Below, in pieces: positions 1 through 6,080 of a stretch of DNA of 8,875 nucleotides. Made by a program: the position numbers and the translations under genes. Origin of the DNA: an uncultured Lachnospiraceae bacterium (GTDB lineage Bacteria; Bacillota; Clostridia; Lachnospirales; Lachnospiraceae); assembly GCA_902803155.1 (NCBI GenBank), contig CADCOU010000255.1, positions 1-8,875 of the forward strand. The letters are read 5' to 3'. The notes beneath the pieces were generated by a model that saw only the letters and a program-made list of their open reading frames with translations, searched no databases and was not told the DNA's origin. Position 1 is the stretch's first letter, and each line of letters begins with the position of its first letter.

Positions 1-5
1 CAAAG

Positions 6-39
6 GGTCGCAGGATTCCAAGTCCTGCGGCCTTTTTTT
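6..39 (+). terminator. Rho-independent terminator of an off-window upstream gene
   Basis: A 10-bp stem (arms 6-15 and 23-32, one G-U pair at 8/30) encloses a 7-base loop and is followed at once by seven T residues (33-39). This is a textbook intrinsic terminator reading rightward. No gene in the window precedes it, so it should end a + strand gene lying left of base 1. Confidence 0.9.
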
Positions 40-90
40 CTGATAGAACGTTGGTTTTATAGGCTCATGAAGAAAAATAGAACGAGAAAT

Positions 91-132
91 AAAAGCCCCG
101 CTGCAGAAGATATGCCTGTAGCGGGACTTTTT
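91..132. terminator. Bidirectional terminator, 3' end of the leftward operon
   Basis: Arms CCCGCT (97-102) and AGCGGG (120-125) pair perfectly. An inner CAG/CTG pair of arms (104-106 with 116-118) encloses a 9-base loop, and outer AAAAG/CTTTT arms (91-95 with 127-131) extend the stem. On the minus strand the 96/126 pair becomes a G-U wobble, and the stem is followed by a T-rich run with an interrupting A. On the plus strand the T run at 128-132 also supports termination. It lies 37 bases beyond the stop codon of the dehydrogenase gene, so its main job is probably to end the leftward transcript. Confidence 0.85.
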
Positions 133-168
133 GACGAAGGAGCAGGACTTGGGTTTCCAATCAGATAA

Positions 169-1131
169 TCACGCAAGCTCCCTGAGGTTGACGCAGTTGA
201 AAGGCGGATTTCCGGCCAGTACATTGACGACTTCCTCGGCCGCTTTCCGCTGCAGGACGTGGATGGCGGTGTCACTGTACCATGCACTGTGAGGCGTGGC
301 GATGACGTTGTCCATGTACAGGAGGGGATGATCTGCGGAGACCGGTTCGTTCTCAAACACATCGATCCCGGCACCTCCCAGCCGCTTTTCGCGCAGTGCG
401 AGGATCAGGGCCTCCTCATCGATGATGCCGCCGCGGGCGGTATTGACGACGGCGGCACCGGGCTTCATCAGCCGGATATTTTCTTCGTTGATCAGATGGT
501 ATGTATCCGGGGCCAGCGGGCAGTGGATGGAGACATAGTCGCTTTCCTTCAGAAGCGTCTCCAAATCCACGGGGGTGACGGAGAGCTCCCCGGCGGTTTT
601 CTCGTTGATATACGGATCATAAGCGAGGATTCGGACACCGAAACCTCTCATTTTTTTAGCGACCAATTGAGGAATCCGGCCAAAGCCAACCAGTCCCAGC
701 GTGGATTCTGAAAACCGGGTCAGCGGAACAATGCTGGAATAACCCCAGTCGCCGTTTCGCAGGGCCAAAGCCAAAACATTTATCTTTTTCGAGAGCATCA
801 GCAGCATGGTGCAGGCATGGTTGGATACCTCATCAATTCCGTAATCCGGCACGTTGCAGACAAAGATGCCTTTCTCAGAAGCCGCTTTGCAGTCGATGTT
901 ATTGACTCCGATCCCGTATTTGATGATCATCCGGCAGTGCTCCATATGAGCAATGACCTCCCGGGTGATCTCGGAGTATTGCGTAATGACAGCGTCGGCG
1001 TCTCTCACGATATCGAAGAGAGCGGGACCTTCTTTGATCTGGTAGTCAAAGAGTTCATGGCCGGCGCCTGTGATGATGGAACGCTCGGCATCTATGTTTT
1101 CATACTGATAATCAGTGATAACAACTTTCAT
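169..1131 (-). CDS. D-isomer-specific 2-hydroxyacid dehydrogenase, CtBP-like
   Basis: A 320-residue cytoplasmic NAD-dependent oxidoreductase that interconverts 2-keto acids and D-2-hydroxy acids. The family architecture is complete: a split substrate-binding domain (about 1-105 and 285-320) around a Rossmann NAD-binding domain (about 106-284). Visible family residues are Arg233 in TARGG, Glu262 in ENEP and His281 in ATPHSAWYS, the usual catalytic Arg-Glu-His trio. The dinucleotide loop reads GFGRIP (149-154), with Pro where GxGxxG normally ends. Asp172 after the second beta strand favours NAD over NADP. The WYS after the catalytic His resembles CtBP-like proteins rather than GhrA or lactate dehydrogenase. 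The start is set by AAGGAGGA (complement of 1139-1146), 7 bases upstream. It lies 24 bases after dgoK and is probably co-transcribed. The substrate is unknown. Given the context it may reduce a 2-ketoaldonate (inference). Confidence 0.93.
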   Translation of the reverse strand: MKVVITDYQYENIDAERSIITGAGHELFDYQIKEGPALFDIVRDADAVITQYSEITREVIAHMEHCRMIIKYGIGVNNIDCKAASEKGIFVCNVPDYGIDEVSNHACTMLLMLSKKINVLALALRNGDWGYSSIVPLTRFSESTLGLVGFGRIPQLVAKKMRGFGVRILAYDPYINEKTAGELSVTPVDLETLLKESDYVSIHCPLAPDTYHLINEENIRLMKPGAAVVNTARGGIIDEEALILALREKRLGGAGIDVFENEPVSADHPLLYMDNVIATPHSAWYSDTAIHVLQRKAAEEVVNVLAGNPPFNCVNLRELA

Positions 1132-1155
1132 GATTGATTCCTCCTTCCGATCATA

Positions 1156-2163
1156 TCATAACAGGCGGCATTGTTCGGCTACCAGATAAGCGCCGAGTGC
1201 AGAAGCAGAGAAGTCTTTTTGCGGCTGGAAAACCGAGACTTCACGGCAGAGCTGTTCTTCTGTAAAGATGTCCAGCAGCGCCTCTTGAAGAGGGTTCTTT
1301 CCGCAGATGACTATTTTGGTATCTGGTGTAATGCGTACAGCGGAGGAATTCCGGACTGCAGTGATATCTCCCTGGAGGGAAGCCCCAAGGATATAGTTCG
1401 CGATCTTCAAAGGATCCCGTTCCCGAAAAAGGTTCAGGATCCGGGCCGAGAAACAGGCGCGGCCGAGACCGGTCTTTTTGGCGTTGTTATATCCCAGAAG
1501 CAGCCATTCCCGGTCGTATGTACCGGGACTTACAAAGTTATGCTGGACGGATTTCGCAAGGATGGTGTTGTTGGTAATGACCGACAGCAGTTCCCCGGAG
1601 ATGGAGGTCAGACAGCCGGTGATCTTCCTGTCCGCATCTACAGCCACAAATTTATTATGGGAACCCGGAAGTACAAGGATCATGGGAGAACCGGTGTGAC
1701 ACTGATGGATGATGGCCAGGCTTTCCACTTCCTCGCCGCGCATGATATCCATCGCCTCATAATTGTCAAGAGTTATTTCTCCGGGGGAGTTTTTGATCCC
1801 GGGGATAAAGTGAATGGGAAGAGGGCAGATATCCGGGAGGGTGACAGCAGCAGTAGATTCTGCGATCCGGACCAGGTCTGCAGGCGCTGTCAGATGGGGG
1901 ATCTCGACAATCCCCACATCAGAAGTGATCATTCCGCTGGCAATGATGAGGCGGATATCCCCATAGGTGAGCCCGCTCCCGGCAAGAAGTTCTTCAAGGC
2001 AATCCCGGACGGCTGCTTTCAGGCGGGAATTATTCCCGTCAATGGCTGTATTCCGAACGCCTACATCACGCTGCCGTTCCGATACCTTGTGCCGTGCCTC
2101 GTCCCAGAGAACACAGCGGGTGTTGGTGGTACCGCCGTCGATAGTAATAATATAGCTGCTCAT
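1156..2163 (-). CDS. dgoK: 2-dehydro-3-deoxygalactonokinase
   Basis: A 335-residue sugar kinase of the DgoK family, which phosphorylates 2-keto-3-deoxy-D-galactonate with ATP to the 6-phosphate in the cytoplasm. The N-terminal phosphate loop DGGTTNTR (9-16) is the acetate/sugar kinase/Hsp70-type P-loop. Other stretches match the pattern I recall for E. coli DgoK: SGMITSDVG (76-84), IMRGEE (140-145), LPGSHNKFV (165-173) and SGELLS (189-194). It is longer than the E. coli enzyme (about 290 residues as I recall), mostly through the region 37-70 and the C-terminus. The start follows a purine-rich AAAGGGG about 10 bases upstream, a slightly long spacing. It is the second gene of the leftward operon, separated from the regulator by 126 bases containing a hairpin. 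Pairing with an aldolase and a dehydratase on the opposite strand supports galactonate rather than gluconate catabolism. Confidence 0.9.
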   Translation of the reverse strand: MSSYIITIDGGTTNTRCVLWDEARHKVSERQRDVGVRNTAIDGNNSRLKAAVRDCLEELLAGSGLTYGDIRLIIASGMITSDVGIVEIPHLTAPADLVRIAESTAAVTLPDICPLPIHFIPGIKNSPGEITLDNYEAMDIMRGEEVESLAIIHQCHTGSPMILVLPGSHNKFVAVDADRKITGCLTSISGELLSVITNNTILAKSVQHNFVSPGTYDREWLLLGYNNAKKTGLGRACFSARILNLFRERDPLKIANYILGASLQGDITAVRNSSAVRITPDTKIVICGKNPLQEALLDIFTEEQLCREVSVFQPQKDFSASALGAYLVAEQCRLL

Positions 2164-2252
2164 GATAAAGCATCCCCTTTCTGAATGGTGTTATGCAAGT
2201 GCAGGATTCGGAAACGGGAAGTATTGCATGGGTGACCTGGATGATCTGCGCT

Positions 2253-2283
2253 TCCGGCGCCGTACCGCCGGCACGGTGCCGGA
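2253..2283 (-). other. Strong hairpin between regulator and kinase genes
   Basis: Arms 2253-2263 and 2273-2283 form an 11-position GC-rich stem, with ten Watson-Crick pairs and one mismatch on the minus-strand transcript (A-C at 2277/2259), around a 9-base loop. It starts 6 bases after the regulator's stop codon. No T run follows in either direction, so it is not a standard intrinsic terminator. It could be a processing or stabilising stem, or a weak attenuator that sets regulator and kinase levels apart. Confidence 0.65.
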
Positions 2284-2289
2284 TAGCCG

Positions 2290-3150
2290 TCATAACTTAT
2301 AGGTTGTGAACATATCCCGTGTTTCCTGAAGCCTTGGAAGCATATCCCGGGCACGTGAAATACTGATAATGGAAAACAGGGCATCAATCAGGCAGAACTG
2401 CGCAATACGGGAATTCAGGGCATCCGTGAGGATATGCCGTTCCTCGCTGACCGTACTGAGGACAACCCGGGAAAGCCGCGCGATTGATGAACTGGGGTTG
2501 CCCGTGATCAGGATCGTTGGGACATGCCGCCGGTAGGTCAGTTCGATCTGCTTGTACAGATCCGCGGTCTCGCCGGACTGTGAGACACAGAGCACCAGAT
2601 CCTTTTCTTTTGAATGGGAGAGGACAGCAGCGTTCATGTGAGGATCCGGATCATAGATACAATTGAGACCGATTTCCGTAAAGCGGAAAAAGGCATGGGA
2701 ACATATGGCGGCAGAAGCTCCCTGACCGATAATGATGATACGGTCGGCATTGGCCAGAAGCTGTGCGGCTTCAATGCATTCCGCCGTCTCGGTTTCAGCA
2801 TTCTGGGTCAGGCAATTTGCTGCGCCAAGGAAAATAGCACGCCGGATTTCCGCCGGGGAATCGTCCAGCGTGATGTCCGTTTGGGAGTGATAGAATGTCC
2901 GGCCGGCAAGTTCCTGCGCCAGGGAGATTTTGAAGGATTTGAATGTTTCATAGCCAAGCAGGCGGTAGAATTTGACAGCGGAAGCTTCACTTTTTAAATC
3001 GGTATGCCGGATAAGATCCGAGATGGAACTGTTGGCCACGTCCTGCGGATGTTCCAGAATATAAGAAGCAAGCTGCTGCTGCATATGGGTTAGCTGTGGA
3101 TACAGCTCTTTTATTTTTTTCAGCACGGAGGTTTGGCTCTGATCGATCAT
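2290..3150 (-). CDS. RpiR-family transcriptional regulator (HTH-SIS)
   Basis: A 286-residue DNA-binding regulator. Residues 1-77 form the RpiR-type helix-turn-helix domain, with the familiar pattern SYILEHPQDVANSSISDL (29-46) and KFYRLLGYETFKSFK (60-74). Residues about 120-260 form a SIS domain, the phosphosugar-binding fold, with RIIIIGQGASA (137-147) and the hallmark SQSGET (190-195). RpiR members repress or activate sugar catabolic genes in response to a phosphorylated sugar. Here the ligand could be 2-keto-3-deoxy-6-phosphogalactonate, the product of the adjacent kinase (inference). It is the first gene of the leftward operon, divergent from the transporter operon, the classic position for a local regulator. 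The start is supported by AAAGGA 8 bases upstream (complement of 3159-3164). The E. coli galactonate regulator DgoR is of the GntR type, so this is a different regulatory solution. Confidence 0.93.
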   Translation of the reverse strand: MIDQSQTSVLKKIKELYPQLTHMQQQLASYILEHPQDVANSSISDLIRHTDLKSEASAVKFYRLLGYETFKSFKISLAQELAGRTFYHSQTDITLDDSPAEIRRAIFLGAANCLTQNAETETAECIEAAQLLANADRIIIIGQGASAAICSHAFFRFTEIGLNCIYDPDPHMNAAVLSHSKEKDLVLCVSQSGETADLYKQIELTYRRHVPTILITGNPSSSIARLSRVVLSTVSEERHILTDALNSRIAQFCLIDALFSIISISRARDMLPRLQETRDMFTTYKL

Positions 3151-3190
3151 TCTGAAAATCCTTTCTGTCTAATATCTGTCAGCATAACAT

Positions 3191-3219
3191 AGTATATCAT
3201 TTGAGAAAAAGGAAATCAA
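3191..3219 (-). promoter_or_regulatory. Predicted sigma-A promoter of the regulator operon
   Basis: On the minus strand TTGATT (complement of 3214-3219, 4/6 to consensus) and TATACT (complement of 3191-3196, 5/6) are separated by exactly 17 bases. Transcription would begin near 3184, giving a leader of about 34 bases before the regulator's start codon. Confidence 0.65.
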
Positions 3220-3243
3220 ATGAAAAAAAGAAAAATAAAATAA

Positions 3244-3313
3244 TTTTACTAAAAATACAATATTGCACAACATAAAGGGAGATAAAATTGTGCATAAAGT
3301 ACAAATAGTAAAA
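3244..3313. promoter_or_regulatory. Nested concentric dyad, candidate operator
   Basis: Two exact inverted repeats share nearly the same centre (3278.5 and 3279). The outer arms are TTTTACTA (3244-3251) and TAGTAAAA (3306-3313). The inner arms are TGCACAA (3264-3270) and TTGTGCA (3288-3294). The order is outer arm, 12 bases, inner arm, 17 bases, inner arm, 11 bases, outer arm. It lies between the two divergent promoters and upstream of both predicted transcription starts, so it would act as DNA rather than RNA. It is a plausible site for the RpiR-family regulator; binding is inferred. Confidence 0.5.
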
Positions 3314-3318
3314 ATTCA

Positions 3319-3347
3319 TTGACTCGAGAATAAAAATATTTTATTAT
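3319..3347 (+). promoter_or_regulatory. Predicted sigma-A promoter of the transporter operon
   Basis: TTGACT (3319-3324, 5/6) and TATTAT (3342-3347, 5/6) are separated by the ideal 17 bases. The predicted start near 3354 leaves a leader of about 108 bases before the binding-protein gene. That leader is A- and C-rich, poor in T, and shows no strong hairpin. The spacer contains an imperfect AT palindrome at 3329-3345. I saw no convincing CcpA cre box in the region. Confidence 0.8.
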
Positions 3348-3349
3348 CA

Positions 3350-3359
3350 ACTTGCAAGT
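3350..3359. promoter_or_regulatory. 10-bp perfect palindrome at the predicted start site
   Basis: ACTTGCAAGT reads the same on both strands and lies 2 bases after the -10 box, across the predicted transcription start. That is a typical repressor operator position. A 10-bp palindrome can occur by chance in a region of this size, so the call is weak. Confidence 0.3.
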
Positions 3360-3461
3360 ATAAAGTGCAGGATCAGAAACCGAAAGCAGCAGTAACATCG
3401 CAGCCACGTAAATCACAGCACACATAACAACTCAACAAATGCAGAAAAAAGGAGAGAAAAA

Positions 3462-4550
3462 ATGAAAAAAATGATGAAAAGATTTTTACTTGCAGCAGCA
3501 ACGGGAGCCATTATGATGACTGTTTTTTCACCGGCTTATTCGGAGGAAGTTTCCCCGGAGACCTTTGAGAGCGAAGTCCTGCCGGGTTTGGCAGTGAAGG
3601 AAGACGGTACCCCGCTGAAAGCCGCCATTACGGTAGCGGAACTCGACAGTGAATATGTTATTGCCGTACAGCAGTACGCACAGTACCTGCTGGAGGCAGC
3701 CGGGGCCGAGGTAACGGTGAGCAGTGCCGACGGCGATGTTGAGAACCAGTGCAATCAGGTCTATGACTTCATTGAAAAAGGCGTGGATGTCGTTCTGATC
3801 CAGGCGGCTGACAGCTCTGCCATCGCTCCCGCCGTGAAGGCCTGTAACGAGGCCGGCGTAAAGGTCATTGCCATGGGAAGAAAGATTACGGGTGAGTGCG
3901 TAGTGGATTACAGTGCCCTGATTGATGATGTGTCTATGGGAAAACTTGCGGCGCAGTATATTTGCGATAATCTGGGCGAAGGGGCAACCGTGACGACCAT
4001 GCAGGGTACTTTGGGTACGGCTTCCGCCGACGACCGTACCACAGGTTTTGCCGAAGGAGTGGAAGAGTACAAGCTGGATAATATCCGCGATAACCCCTGC
4101 GACTGGTCCTCCGAGAATTCAATGGCTGCAATGAACGATGTGCTGACGACGAACCCGGATATTCAGTCTGTGTTCCTGCACAGCGACTGCATGCTGTCCG
4201 GCGTTATTTCCGGCTTGATCCAGTCCGAAAAACTGAAAACAGCCGATGAGGACGGACATATCATGATTGTTTCCGTGGACGGCGCCGCCTCTGCCCTGGA
4301 ATACATCAGACAGGGATACGTCGATATGACTGTTGACAATTCTCCGCTGGTACTTGCCACGATTTCTGTCAAAGCCGTGCTGACGAAGGTTGTTGCCGGT
4401 GAAGAACTGAACGAAGGCGTGAGCATTGTCGACGCCGTGCCAATCACTGCTGAGAATGTGGATGAACAGCGGTTCTGGGGCAACTTTGACTTGAACGATG
4501 GGTACTGGAGCGAAACAGCCAACGTTTGGAACCTGTATCCGATTCAGTAA
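3462..4550 (+). CDS. ABC transporter sugar-binding protein (CUT2 type)
   Basis: A 362-residue solute-binding protein of the periplasmic-binding-protein-like type I fold (RbsB/Peripla_BP_4 group). It captures the sugar acid outside the membrane and delivers it to the permease. The N-terminus is a clear signal peptide: charged MKKMMKR, a hydrophobic core (8-22), then a likely signal peptidase I site after AYS (25-27). No Cys occurs in this region, so there is no lipobox. Two Rossmann-like lobes follow, joined near 138-150 and 270-295, with the typical KGVDVVLIQAADSSAIAPAV stretch (106-125) and VSVDGAASALEYIRQG (270-285). Six cysteines occur in the mature chain. The start is fixed by AAAGGAGAG about 6 bases upstream. 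It is first in the rightward operon, 26 bases ahead of the ATPase gene. An aldonate such as D-galactonate is the likely ligand from context only. Confidence 0.92.
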   Translation: MKKMMKRFLLAAATGAIMMTVFSPAYSEEVSPETFESEVLPGLAVKEDGTPLKAAITVAELDSEYVIAVQQYAQYLLEAAGAEVTVSSADGDVENQCNQVYDFIEKGVDVVLIQAADSSAIAPAVKACNEAGVKVIAMGRKITGECVVDYSALIDDVSMGKLAAQYICDNLGEGATVTTMQGTLGTASADDRTTGFAEGVEEYKLDNIRDNPCDWSSENSMAAMNDVLTTNPDIQSVFLHSDCMLSGVISGLIQSEKLKTADEDGHIMIVSVDGAASALEYIRQGYVDMTVDNSPLVLATISVKAVLTKVVAGEELNEGVSIVDAVPITAENVDEQRFWGNFDLNDGYWSETANVWNLYPIQ

Positions 4551-4576
4551 ACCGTATGGAACACGGAGGGGGAACG

Positions 4577-6064
4577 ATGGACAATAAAGGCCTGGTTATG
4601 AAAGGCATCGGGAAACAGTTCAGCGGCGTCACGGTGCTTAAGGATATTGATTTTGAGATCCGGCCAGGGGAGATTCACGGACTGCTGGGAGAAAACGGCG
4701 CCGGAAAATCTACTCTGATGAAAATTATCAATGGTGTTCTCTCTCCCTCCGGGGGAGAGATATACCTGGACGGAGAACAGGTTAAGTTTGATTCTCCTCA
4801 CATGGCGGCCGCACACGGCATACGGATGGTGTACCAGGAGCTGGACCTGTTCCCGCATCTTTCAGTGGCAGAAAATATATGTCAGGGGGCACTTCCCGGA
4901 CGGTATCATATGGTCGACTGGAAGCAGATGAAAAAAAGAGCGGAAGAGCTGCTTGCCATGATTCGGATCAGGGTGGATGTGACTGAGAAACTGGACCGTC
5001 TGAGTATTGCGCAGCAGCAGATCGTAGCCATTGCACGGGCGCTGAACAGCACCTGCAAGATCATATTGCTGGATGAGCCGACCTCTGCCCTGCCGAGGCA
5101 TGATGTGGACAATCTGTTCGAAATCGTGCGGGAACTGAAGAAGCAGGGCATTTCTGTAGTGTTTATTTCTCACAAACTGGACGAAATGCTGGAGCTGACG
5201 GACCGCATTACTATCCTGAACAACGGTCGGAAGGTCGCCACAGTACAGACGAGCGAGATCAACGAAGAACAGCTGGCTGAGATGGTGGTAGGAAAGACCA
5301 TAAAGAACAAATACCCGAAGGTAGTCTTTGATCAGGGCAGGACACTGCTGAAGCTGGATCATATCTGTCTGGAACACCACCTGGAGGATATTTCCTTTGA
5401 ACTGAAAGCGGGAGAGATTCTTGGGATCGTAGGACTTCTCGGAGCAGGGAAAACGGAAATTGCCAAAAGCATTTTCGGTGTTTACGGGAATGGAAAAGAG
5501 CTGACCGGCAGCATACACATAGGGGAAAAAGACGTCAGGTACGCATCGCCTGTTGAAGCGGTGAAGGCCGGCATCGGCTATGTCTCTGAAGATCGTGGAA
5601 GTGAAGGGTTGCAGGTCCATCAACCGATCGGATTCAATATTTCTCTTTCGGCGCTGCGTCATATAAAGCGCGGGTTTATCTTGGATTTGAAAAAGGAAGC
5701 GCAGCAAAACAACAGGCTGATCGATAAACTGCGGATTAAATGTGAGAGCCCCAGGCAGATGGTAAGAAACCTCAGTGGGGGAAACCAGCAGAAGGTGGTC
5801 ATCGCGAAATGGTTTGCGTCCAGGGCGAAGATCGTAGTCTTTGATGAGCCTACTCGAGGAATCGATGTCGGGGCAAAAGTAGAAGTCTACAATCTGATGA
5901 ACGAGCTGGTGCAGGCGGGCATCGGCGTCCTTCTGCTTTCTTCGGAGGTGCCTGAGGTATATGGGATGGCCGACCGGATCCTGGTACTCAAGGACGGCAG
6001 GATCACTGCCGAGCTGGAAACAAGGGAAACGACAGAGGCAGATCTGCAGCGCCGCGTTATGTGA
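4577..6064 (+). CDS. Sugar ABC transporter ATP-binding protein (tandem ATPase)
   Basis: A 495-residue protein with two fused ABC ATPase domains, the RbsA/MglA/XylG arrangement of CUT2 importers, acting on the inner membrane face. N-terminal half: Walker A GENGAGKST (38-46), a degenerate signature LSIAQQQ (142-148), Walker B IILLDEPTS (162-170) and switch His199. C-terminal half: GLLGAGKTE (286-294), the family marker GYVSEDR (334-340), signature LSGGNQQK (399-406) and Walker B IVVFDEPTRGID (419-430). Lys291 and Glu423 are kept in the second site. The length is normal for the family. I place the start at 4577, behind GGAGGGGG, rather than at an in-frame ATG at 4526. The upstream option would overlap the binding-protein gene and adds 17 residues unlike the family, which normally begins just before the first beta strand. 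The permease gene follows after 16 bases. Confidence 0.95.
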   Translation: MDNKGLVMKGIGKQFSGVTVLKDIDFEIRPGEIHGLLGENGAGKSTLMKIINGVLSPSGGEIYLDGEQVKFDSPHMAAAHGIRMVYQELDLFPHLSVAENICQGALPGRYHMVDWKQMKKRAEELLAMIRIRVDVTEKLDRLSIAQQQIVAIARALNSTCKIILLDEPTSALPRHDVDNLFEIVRELKKQGISVVFISHKLDEMLELTDRITILNNGRKVATVQTSEINEEQLAEMVVGKTIKNKYPKVVFDQGRTLLKLDHICLEHHLEDISFELKAGEILGIVGLLGAGKTEIAKSIFGVYGNGKELTGSIHIGEKDVRYASPVEAVKAGIGYVSEDRGSEGLQVHQPIGFNISLSALRHIKRGFILDLKKEAQQNNRLIDKLRIKCESPRQMVRNLSGGNQQKVVIAKWFASRAKIVVFDEPTRGIDVGAKVEVYNLMNELVQAGIGVLLLSSEVPEVYGMADRILVLKDGRITAELETRETTEADLQRRVM

Positions 6065-6080
6065 GGAGGAGTAAAGAAAA

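Noticed and set aside
1171..2184. A 337-codon open frame on the plus strand opposite dgoK
   Set aside because: DgoK motifs are complete on the other strand; this frame is low in family-like patterns and has no good ribosome binding site or operon context.
3236..3248. A 13-base AT palindrome near the regulator promoter
   Set aside because: It is low-complexity A/T sequence in an AT-rich region where such palindromes are expected by chance.
3151..3461. Search for a riboswitch, CcpA cre box, mobile element ends or CRISPR repeats
   Set aside because: No cre-like palindrome, structured leader, terminal inverted repeats or spaced direct repeats were convincing here or elsewhere in the window.
3439..3465. 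An 8-codon frame in the leader of the binding-protein gene, its stop overlapping the start codon as ATGA
   Set aside because: There is no ribosome binding site before its ATG, and it simply reads through the A-rich ribosome site of the next gene.
4526..4576. An earlier in-frame ATG for the ABC ATPase
   Set aside because: It lies inside the binding-protein gene, lacks a ribosome binding site at the right distance, and adds 17 residues not typical of the family; 4577 has a strong site.
4740..4760. A perfect 8-bp stem inside the ATPase gene, just after Walker A
   Set aside because: It encodes the ordinary family stretch around Ser-Pro-Ser-Gly-Gly, has no T run, and is likely a coincidence of codon choice.
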